Source: RUG626 sp051866775 (GTDB lineage Bacteria; Bacillota; Clostridia; Oscillospirales; Oscillospiraceae). Taken from it: 36,497 nt of DNA. A program made the position numbers and the translations under genes. Shown piece by piece: positions 31,066-36,497 of the stretch (the first letter of the stretch is position 1; every line of letters begins with the position of its first letter). Location: positions 1-36,497 of the forward strand of contig JBJDXR010000032.1 in the NCBI GenBank assembly GCA_051866775.1. The letters are read 5' to 3'. Under the pieces are notes generated by a model. That model did no database searches and was not told the origin of the DNA. It saw nothing but the letters and a program-made list of their open reading frames with translations.

Positions 31066-31736
31066 GCTTGCCCCTCTAACTTGTATCCGATGCCGCGGAC
31101 AGTTTGGATAAGCTCTCCGCAGCTGCCGAGCTTTGCGCGGAGCATACGTATGTGTACATCCACAGTGCGGTTTTCACCGTCAAACTCGATATCCCAAATG
31201 CGCCTTAGTATCTGGTCCCGGGTAAACACCGTTCCGGGGCTTTGAATGAGAAGGCACAGCAGCTCAAATTCCTTGTAGGTCAGAGAGACCTCCTGACCGG
31301 CAGCCCTGACAATGTGCTTTGATGGACAGACGTAGAGCGCCCCCACGGTGTATTCCGTCTGGCCGGACTCCTGTTCTGTCCGGCGCAGGAGCGCTTTAAT
31401 GCGGGAGATAAGCTCCATAATTCCGAAAGGCTTTGCCACATAATCATCCGCCCCCGAATCCAAGCCCAGGACCTTGTCGTATTCCGAGCCGCGGGCAGTG
31501 AGCATTATTACGGGCAGCCGCTTGGTGTCACGCCTCTCACGGAGCTTTTGAAGGACGGCAAGACCATCCTCATCCGGAAGCATTATGTCCAGCAGCAGGA
31601 GCTGAGGAAGGGATTCTTCCAGCGCCGCCCAGAATTCCGCCGGCCTCTCAAACCCCCGGGCCTCTAAGCCGGTGTTGTTCAGCGCGTATTCAACGAAATT
31701 TCGTATATTCGCATCGTCTTCAAGTATATATATCAT
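31062..31736 (-). CDS. phoB: PhoB/PhoP-like response regulator (OmpR family)
   Basis: A 224-residue regulator. Receiver domain 1-118 with acidic pocket E6, D7, D8, phosphoacceptor D50 (LLLLDIMLPDEDG), Thr in MLTARG and Lys in VAKPF. The C-terminal winged helix (about 128-222) has SLTYKEFELLCLLIQSPGTVFTRDQIL and RTVDVHIRMLRAKLG, the OmpR/PhoB recognition helix. Such proteins bind direct repeats at 11-bp spacing. It starts 12 bp after the HD gene and overlaps the kinase gene. Candidate regulator of the TTTAAC and TGTAAC repeat promoters elsewhere in the window; this is inference. Confidence 0.87.
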   Translation of the reverse strand: MIYILEDDANIRNFVEYALNNTGLEARGFERPAEFWAALEESLPQLLLLDIMLPDEDGLAVLQKLRERRDTKRLPVIMLTARGSEYDKVLGLDSGADDYVAKPFGIMELISRIKALLRRTEQESGQTEYTVGALYVCPSKHIVRAAGQEVSLTYKEFELLCLLIQSPGTVFTRDQILRRIWDIEFDGENRTVDVHIRMLRAKLGSCGELIQTVRGIGYKLEGQA

Positions 31737-31748
31737 GGCGCTCCCTCT

Positions 31749-32408
31749 TTACAGCAGGGGCTGCTCATTTATTATGAGCTTAAATTCTAGGTTCAGTTTC
31801 TCCGCCGCCTTGCGGCAGAGGATCATGCGGTTCATGAATATTTCAAAATAGTCCATAACGGAGCCGTAACGGGTGTCGACGGAGAGCTTTAGCTTTATAA
31901 GTGTGCGATCCTCGTTTATCTTGAGCTGCGACCGCTTTACAGAATAGTTTACCCGGTCGTGTATATCGAAGCTGGATATATCCTGATTGCGCACGCGGCT
32001 GCGGCGCACGTCGGATTTATCCGCAAGGATGAGGGCCGCGGCCTGTCCGTTTACCGGGACTCCGGTCCCCTCGTCGTGGTTGCCGATGGCTGTGACGATG
32101 GTGGCGATGTCCGCGGCATCCATGCCCATATCCGTCAGGATACGGAAGGCCATAACAGCGCCTGACTGGGAGTGGTCCACGCGGTTTACCAGATTGCCGA
32201 TGTCGTGCATATACGCAGCGATCTTTGTTATCTCAATATCGTGGGTCGGATAGTCCAGTGTAGTCAGAATATAGCCGCAGACCTCAGCCACCCGGGTGAC
32301 GTGGGCGAAGCTGTGCTCGGTAAAGCCCAGCGCCTGCAGAGACTCATCCGCTTTGGCGATATAGGTGTTTATTGTTTCGTTTTCCTTGATATCGCGATAT
32401 GTCAGCAC
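31749..32408 (-). CDS. HD-domain phosphohydrolase
   Basis: A 219-residue HD-superfamily protein. Metal ligands are visible as H36 (EHSFAHVTRV), H68-D69 (AAYMHDIGN) and the later GNHDEGTG and LADKSDVRRSR. The start is GTG (32406-32408) behind AAGGTGG; an overlapping ATG two bases upstream is out of frame. The C-terminal 80 residues are a separate beta-rich part. HD proteins of this size cleave nucleotides, (p)ppGpp or cyclic dinucleotides; which one is unknown. It is the first gene of the operon with PhoB, PhoR and the phosphate transporter, so it may act on a phosphate-linked signal. Confidence 0.83.
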   Translation of the reverse strand: MLTYRDIKENETINTYIAKADESLQALGFTEHSFAHVTRVAEVCGYILTTLDYPTHDIEITKIAAYMHDIGNLVNRVDHSQSGAVMAFRILTDMGMDAADIATIVTAIGNHDEGTGVPVNGQAAALILADKSDVRRSRVRNQDISSFDIHDRVNYSVKRSQLKINEDRTLIKLKLSVDTRYGSVMDYFEIFMNRMILCRKAAEKLNLEFKLIINEQPLL

Positions 32409-32462
32409 ATGGACACCACCTTGTTCTGATTTTACAAAGTTTATACATAAAACACCAGTATT

Positions 32463-32518
32463 ATATTATACTCAATTTGTTAAAAGCGTAACCGCGCCAA
32501 TGTTAAAATTATGTTAAA
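32463..32518 (-). promoter_or_regulatory. promoter with PhoP-like direct repeats, HD-phoB-phoR-Na/Pi operon
   Basis: Read on the minus strand: TTTAAC (32513-32518) and TTTAAC (32502-32507) at an 11-bp step, a third TTTAAC (32479-32484) 23 bp on, then 10 bp and TAATAT (32463-32468; TATAAT overlaps it at 32465-32470). TT(A/T/C)ACA repeats at 11 bp are the Bacillus PhoP box. The site suggests autoregulation of the operon by its own regulator. The first repeat touches the terminator of the neighbouring DUF368 gene. Confidence 0.55.
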
Positions 32519-32547
32519 AAGCGGCGCGTTTCGACGCGCCGCTTTTT
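32515..32547. terminator. terminator of ATPase-DUF368 operon
   Basis: Stem AAAAAGCGGCGCG / CGCGCCGCTTTTT with a 6-nt loop, T residues on both sides. It closes the minus-strand ATPase/DUF368 unit 28 bp after its stop. Confidence 0.92.
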
Positions 32548-32575
32548 AAATCAAAATCAAATTCAAGTAAAGTGC

Positions 32576-33457
32576 TCAATGGCCCAGCTTGCCGAATAAG
32601 ATGGCCACAAAAAAGCCGCCCGCAGCCAGAAGTATGCTGACAAGCTGTCCCCAGCCTCCCGAGAAGCCGGGGAATATAAGGACTGCCGAGACGATGAGAA
32701 AGCCCAGCACGCCGTAGTAGGCGTACCCGCGGAAGCGGTTAAACAGCCAGCGGGCGGCCCGTATGGTCAGCAGGGCGAAGCCCACCGCCCCTATGCCCAG
32801 GAAGAGAAGAGTCAGAATGTCGAAATTTGCCACGGCCGCCATGGCCGGGCGGTACCAGCCCAGGTACATGAGAATAAAGGAGGTGGATATGCCGGGAACC
32901 ACCGTCCCCACGGCCAGAATGGCGCCGGAGAGAACAGCCTCCCACGAGGCGAGCGTCTCCACCGTGCCGGAGGAGGAGACGTCCCTCTCCAGAAACAGCA
33001 GGGTGGAGGCCAGCAGCGCGCCCACCACGGTGGCGATCAGGTAGCGCGGCCGGAAGCCTTCGGTGTTTGCCTCCTTCAAATAGGCGGGGATCCCCCCGGC
33101 CACCAGCCCCAGAAACAAGTACATGATCTGGGTGTAGTAGTCCACGGCCAGAGTGTTCAGCGCCATGGAGCCCAGCAGCAGCCCCAGCGCCGCGCCGATG
33201 CCTATGGGCGCCAGAAACAGCAGGTTTCGCCAGGGAGACTTGAAGAAGCCGGCGATGGAGTCAATCATGGGCCGCCAGAGGCCAAGGCTCACGGCCATCA
33301 CGCCCCCGGACACGCCGGGAAGAATGGCGCCGATCCCGATGACGGCGCCTACTGCGGCGTTGCGCAGGCTCTTTTTCCGGTATGCTTCGGAATGGAACTC
33401 CTCCCGGGCCTGGAGCTTCTCCTCTGTTCTTTTCTCAGAATTCCTGGATTCTTTCAT
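32576..33457 (-). CDS. DUF368 (PopT-like polyprenyl-phosphate transporter)
   Basis: A 293-residue polytopic membrane protein with about eight hydrophobic segments. It has the two DUF368 signature segments, GAILPGVSGGVMAVSLGLW near residue 43 and GTVVPGISTSFILMYLGWY near 187, an inverted repeat. DUF368 proteins (PopT) have been identified as undecaprenyl-phosphate translocases that recycle the lipid carrier for wall synthesis. The N-terminal 30 residues are charged and cytoplasmic. It begins 27 bp after the P-type ATPase and shares its transcript and terminator, so it too would fall under the Mn2+ riboswitch. Confidence 0.88.
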   Translation of the reverse strand: MKESRNSEKRTEEKLQAREEFHSEAYRKKSLRNAAVGAVIGIGAILPGVSGGVMAVSLGLWRPMIDSIAGFFKSPWRNLLFLAPIGIGAALGLLLGSMALNTLAVDYYTQIMYLFLGLVAGGIPAYLKEANTEGFRPRYLIATVVGALLASTLLFLERDVSSSGTVETLASWEAVLSGAILAVGTVVPGISTSFILMYLGWYRPAMAAVANFDILTLLFLGIGAVGFALLTIRAARWLFNRFRGYAYYGVLGFLIVSAVLIFPGFSGGWGQLVSILLAAGGFFVAILFGKLGH

Positions 33458-33484
33458 AAGCCCTCTCTTTGTACGCTTACAGGA

Positions 33485-36121
33485 TCATGTTTCGGGGCGG
33501 CGCCTCTGGATGAGCTTACAAAGCTCCACCGCCGGGATGACGGTCAGTGACAGACTTACGGCCACGGCGTATTCGGCCAGGGAGATCGCCTCAAAGCCGA
33601 AGGCTCTGCGCAGAAACGGCACAAAGATGACCAGCGCCGTGCACAGGAGCGAGATCCCCATGGCGCCCCACAGAAACTTGTTGTGATTTTTCAGATTAAA
33701 GATGGAATGTCTTCTGGAGCGCATATTAAAGGAGTGGAAAATCTCCGTCATGGAGAGCGCCAGAAAGGCCATGGTCATCCCATCAGGACTTGCCGCGATC
33801 TCCCAGCGGCCGGCCTCCATGAAGTGGCCGATAAAATAGGCCGCCAGGGTTATAAGCGTCACAAAGACGCCTTGAAATACGATATCAAAGGCCATGCCCC
33901 CGGCAAAGAGCCCCTCCCGGGAGTCGCGGGGCGGGCGGGACATACTGTCGGGCTCCGCCTCCTCCATGCCCAGGGCCAGCGCCGGCAGGCAGTCCGTTAT
34001 CAGGTTTATCCACAGAAGATGCACCGGCTTTAAGATTGTAAAGCCCATCAGCGTGGCAAAGAAGATGGACAGTACCTCTGAAAGGTTAGAAGCCAGCAGG
34101 TACTGGATGGCCTTCTGGATATTTGCGTAAATGCGCCTGCCTTCCTCCACGGCGGCTACGATGGTGGCGAAGTTATCGTCGGCCAGCACCATGTCGGCCA
34201 CGTTTTTGGTCACGTCGGTGCCGGTAATGCCCATGCCCACGCCGATGTCGGCGTTCTTGATGGAGGGGGCGTCGTTGACGCCGTCGCCTGTCATGGCGGT
34301 AACCTTCCCCTTGGCGCGCCAGGCGTTCACAATGCGCACCTTGTGCTCCGGCTGCACGCGGGCGTACACGGAGTACTGCTCGATCCGGTCGGGCAGCTCC
34401 TCGTCGGAGATATCGTCAAGCTGTGCGCCGGTAATGGCCTCATCCGGTGAGGAGATTATCCCAAGCTCCATGGCTATGGCCACGGCGGTGTCTATGTGGT
34501 CGCCGGTGATCATAATGGGCCGGATCCCGGCCCCGCGGCATTTGCCGATGGCATCCAGCACCTCCGGCCGGATGGGGTCAATCATCCCGGCAAGGCCGAT
34601 ATAGCAGAGATTTTGCTCCAGACAGTCGGGGGTGTACTGCTCCGGCGGGGTATCCCACGGGCGGTAAGCGGCGCAGAGGACCCGCAGAGCCCGGTCCGCC
34701 ATGGCCTTGTTCTGGGCGAGTATGGCCGCCCGCGCCTCGTCGGTGAGCGGCGACGGACCATCAGCGGTGAGATAGTGGGTGCAGCAGCGCAGCACCTCGT
34801 CAGGGGCGCCCTTGGTGTATTGGATGTATTTTTCACCGTCCTTACAGACAGTGGTCATCCGCTTGCGCATGGAGTCAAAGGGGACCTCCCCCACGCGGGG
34901 GTGGTCGGCGGTGAGCGCAGGCTTTTTAAGACCGAGCGCGGCGGCGTAGTTTACAAGGGCGCACTCCGTTGGCTCGCCTATGGCAGCATCCCCCTCCAGC
35001 TCCGCGTCGCTGCAGAGCGCCATGGCAGTAGCCAGCAGCGCCTCGTCCTCCCCGGTGTGCTCGACCACGGTCATTTTGTTCTGGGTGAGCGTGCCGGTCT
35101 TGTCGGAGCAGATGATCTGGGTGCAGCCCAGCGTCTCCACCGCGGTGAGGCGGCGTATGACGGCGTTGTGCTTGGACATATTGGTGACGCCGATGGACAG
35201 GACGATCGTCACCACGGCGGCCAGCCCCTCCGGTATGGCGGCCACCGCCAGGCTCACCGCCACCATGAAGGTGTCCAGCAGCACGGTGCGGTCGATATTA
35301 GGATAGGCCCGCAGGAGGCTGACACCGAAGATGACGGCGCAGATCGCCAGAACCAGGAAGGTGAGTGCCCGGCTCAGCTGCCCCAGCTTTCGCTGCATGG
35401 GGGTCTGCCCCTCCTGGGCGTTCTCCAGGGCGTCGGCGATCTTACCCATCTCGGTGTCCATGCCGGTGGCGGTGACCACGGCGCGGCCCCGGCCATAGAC
35501 CACGGTGCTGCCCATGTAGGCCATGTTGACCCGGTCACCCAGGGGGACGTCCTTCCCCTCCCCGGCGGGGGTGAGCGCCTCCGTGCTCTTTTCCACGGGG
35601 ACCGACTCACCGGTGAGGGCCGCCTCCTCAATCTTCAGGCTGGCACATTCAATAAGGCGGCAGTCGGCGGGGACGGAGTCGCCCGCCTCAAGCACCACCA
35701 CGTCTCCGGGGACCAGCTTCTCACTCTTCACCGTAACAAGATGGCCGCCGCGCAGAACCTTGGAGGTGGCCGCGGCGATGGCGGACAGCGCCTCAATGGC
35801 TTTCTCCGCCTTGCTCTCCTGATAAACTCCCAGAACGGCGTTTATCAGCACCACGGCGAGAATAATGATGACATCTGCAAAGGATTCCCCAGAGTAGGCG
35901 GCGGTTATCCCGGAGACAATAGCCGCCGCGATGAGTATGAGGATCATCGGGTCGGCCAGCTCCTTCAAAAAGCGCCGCAGGAGAGAGACCCTCTTAGGTT
36001 CCTTGAGCTTGTTGGGTCCGCAGCGCTCCTGACGCTGCCCGGCCTGCTCCTGGGAGAGGCCGGAGGAGGAGCTCTCAAGCTCGTGCAATGTTTCAGACAC
36101 GGTTTTCAGGTATTCTTTCAT
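33485..36121 (-). CDS. P2-type cation ATPase, probable Mn2+ (or Ca2+) exporter
   Basis: An 878-residue P-type ATPase taken from the ATG at 36121 (AGAGGA eight bases ahead); a frame to 36205 exists but lacks a ribosome site. The N-terminal cation-ATPase domain, TGES (170-173), PEGL in M4 (297-300), the phosphorylated Asp340 in DKTGTLT, MTGDGVNDAP, and M5/M6 motifs ASNLSEVL and NLITDCLPALAL match the Ca2+ (SERCA/PMR1-like) group. The leader contains a yybP-ykoY riboswitch, which senses Mn2+ and controls the P-type ATPase YoaB in Lactococcus. I therefore infer export of Mn2+, with Ca2+ as the alternative; the Asn/Asp ligand set is shared by both. Confidence 0.92.
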   Translation of the reverse strand: MKEYLKTVSETLHELESSSSGLSQEQAGQRQERCGPNKLKEPKRVSLLRRFLKELADPMILILIAAAIVSGITAAYSGESFADVIIILAVVLINAVLGVYQESKAEKAIEALSAIAAATSKVLRGGHLVTVKSEKLVPGDVVVLEAGDSVPADCRLIECASLKIEEAALTGESVPVEKSTEALTPAGEGKDVPLGDRVNMAYMGSTVVYGRGRAVVTATGMDTEMGKIADALENAQEGQTPMQRKLGQLSRALTFLVLAICAVIFGVSLLRAYPNIDRTVLLDTFMVAVSLAVAAIPEGLAAVVTIVLSIGVTNMSKHNAVIRRLTAVETLGCTQIICSDKTGTLTQNKMTVVEHTGEDEALLATAMALCSDAELEGDAAIGEPTECALVNYAAALGLKKPALTADHPRVGEVPFDSMRKRMTTVCKDGEKYIQYTKGAPDEVLRCCTHYLTADGPSPLTDEARAAILAQNKAMADRALRVLCAAYRPWDTPPEQYTPDCLEQNLCYIGLAGMIDPIRPEVLDAIGKCRGAGIRPIMITGDHIDTAVAIAMELGIISSPDEAITGAQLDDISDEELPDRIEQYSVYARVQPEHKVRIVNAWRAKGKVTAMTGDGVNDAPSIKNADIGVGMGITGTDVTKNVADMVLADDNFATIVAAVEEGRRIYANIQKAIQYLLASNLSEVLSIFFATLMGFTILKPVHLLWINLITDCLPALALGMEEAEPDSMSRPPRDSREGLFAGGMAFDIVFQGVFVTLITLAAYFIGHFMEAGRWEIAASPDGMTMAFLALSMTEIFHSFNMRSRRHSIFNLKNHNKFLWGAMGISLLCTALVIFVPFLRRAFGFEAISLAEYAVAVSLSLTVIPAVELCKLIQRRRPET

Positions 36122-36288
36122 CTGAGCCATCCTCTCAATAAAATGGGGCGGGGGAGTGGCAGTATAGAGCAGATGTGAACCTGACACACCTACAAAGTAT
36201 ACCACACACTTATTATTATTACCACGGGTCAGCCATTAGCGTCTCGAAAAAAATCGGTTAAGATTTCCTTAAAACGCCCGGATAATAT

Positions 36289-36326
36289 AAAAAGGCCTGC
36301 GGATATACAGCTAGTATATCCGCAGG
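36289..36326 (-). terminator. riboswitch-controlled terminator
   Basis: On the minus strand CCTGCGGATATAC (36314-36326) pairs with GTATATCCGCAGG (36296-36308), 13 bp with a 5-nt loop, followed by CCTTTTT. It sits about 170 nt upstream of the ATPase start, directly after the aptamer, and shares CCTGCG with aptamer stem P1. Confidence 0.88.
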
Positions 36327-36407
36327 TCTGGTCATTTGATCCAAGCCAGGCAAAAACGCCATGATTGTTGACTTGAAGCGCGCAGATGCGCCGACTACTC
36401 CCCCGCA
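36321..36407 (-). promoter_or_regulatory. yybP-ykoY (Mn2+) riboswitch
   Basis: Minus-strand RNA shows the first conserved loop GGGGAGTAG (start near 36404), a GCGCA/TGCGC hairpin, then the second conserved loop TCAACAATCATGG and TGGCTTGGATC, in the order of the yybP-ykoY motif. P1 would be TGCGGG (36402-36407) with CCTGCG (36321-36326), using two wobble pairs. The 3' strand of P1 is also the 5' arm of the terminator at 36289-36326, so metal-stabilised P1 would prevent termination. That is the known ON mechanism for this class. Confidence 0.8.
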
Positions 36408-36423
36408 AGGTTAGTTTATTTAT

Positions 36424-36454
36424 ATTATATACAATAAAAGCTGAAAGATGTCAA
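36424..36454 (-). promoter_or_regulatory. promoter of riboswitch-ATPase-DUF368 transcript
   Basis: On the minus strand TTGACA (36449-36454), 17-bp spacer, TATATA (36426-36431), with TATAAT (36424-36429) overlapping it at 19-bp spacing. The start would be near 36417, just ahead of the aptamer. The remaining bases to the window edge (36455-36497) show no gene. Confidence 0.8.
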
Positions 36455-36497
36455 TATATAATAAAATCCTAAAGATCTCAGCTATCGGAGCGTCTGA

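Noticed and set aside
34496..36178. 560-codon open frame on the plus strand
   Set aside because: It is antisense to the P-type ATPase, has repetitive Gly/His/Arg/Val composition typical of GC-rich shadow frames, no ribosome site and no recognisable domain.
36196..36201. Extended -10 (TGGTATACT on the minus strand) as the ATPase promoter
   Set aside because: There is no -35 match, and the TTGACA/TATATA promoter ahead of the riboswitch explains transcription better; a secondary start is possible but unsupported.

Overview
The window looks like chromosomal DNA of an anaerobic gut-type Clostridia, most likely an Oscillospiraceae/Ruminococcaceae relative. The reasons are the moderately high GC content, AT-rich intergenic promoters with TTGACA/TATAAT elements and GGAGG ribosome sites, a class 1B PyrD/PyrK dihydroorotate dehydrogenase, an aspartate carbamoyltransferase with a PyrI subunit, a holB-ricT pair, a flavodiiron oxygen reductase, and (S)PKTG-type surface anchoring. 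This placement is an inference from gene content. I see no phage, transposon, CRISPR array or plasmid functions.

Layout. 1-446: initiator tRNA-Met on the minus strand with promoter and terminator. 539-5258 (minus): DUF1846 protein, DNA polymerase III delta', RicT and a flavodiiron protein. 5432-6096 (plus): a signal-less Cu/Zn superoxide dismutase and a 51-residue acidic protein. 6150-6992 (minus): Mrp-type Fe-S carrier ATPase. 7248-12553 (plus): murA, then rlmH with a DUF2007-like protein and phosphohexomutase, then a secreted serpin. 12627-15494: acyl-CoA thioesterase and 2-hydroxyacid dehydrogenase (minus), a PflA-like radical SAM protein (plus) and a GNAT acetyltransferase (minus). 15583-19867: a c-di-GMP and cell-surface module. 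19901-22031 (plus): an SCP2-like protein and a class III aminotransferase. 22061-27805 (minus): complete pyrCKDFEBI operon with an attenuator-like leader. 27968-32518 (minus): HD protein, PhoB/PhoR-type two-component system and Na/phosphate cotransporter. 32515-36454 (minus): P-type cation ATPase and DUF368/PopT-like protein behind a yybP-ykoY (Mn2+) riboswitch.

The most interesting part is 15.6-19.9 kb. A PAS-GGDEF-GAF protein with an intact RxxD inhibitory site is transcribed away from a short protein made of two copies of an unrecognised ~37-residue unit. Next comes a c-di-GMP-I riboswitch followed by a repeat-containing adhesin with an SPKTG sorting motif. Three separate promoters here share one geometry: (T/A)GTAAC, 11-bp step, TGTAAC, exactly 10 bp, then a -10 box, with no recognisable -35. 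This is the layout of PhoB-type activator sites. A related direct repeat, TTTAAC at an 11-bp step, precedes the phoB/phoR/Na-Pi operon 15 kb away. A phosphate-type response regulator and c-di-GMP may therefore jointly control this surface protein.

Two other RNA-level control elements stand out. The yybP-ykoY aptamer can exchange pairing with the adjoining terminator, which suggests the 'calcium' ATPase is a Mn2+ exporter. The pyr leader carries two terminators in series and a competing hairpin.
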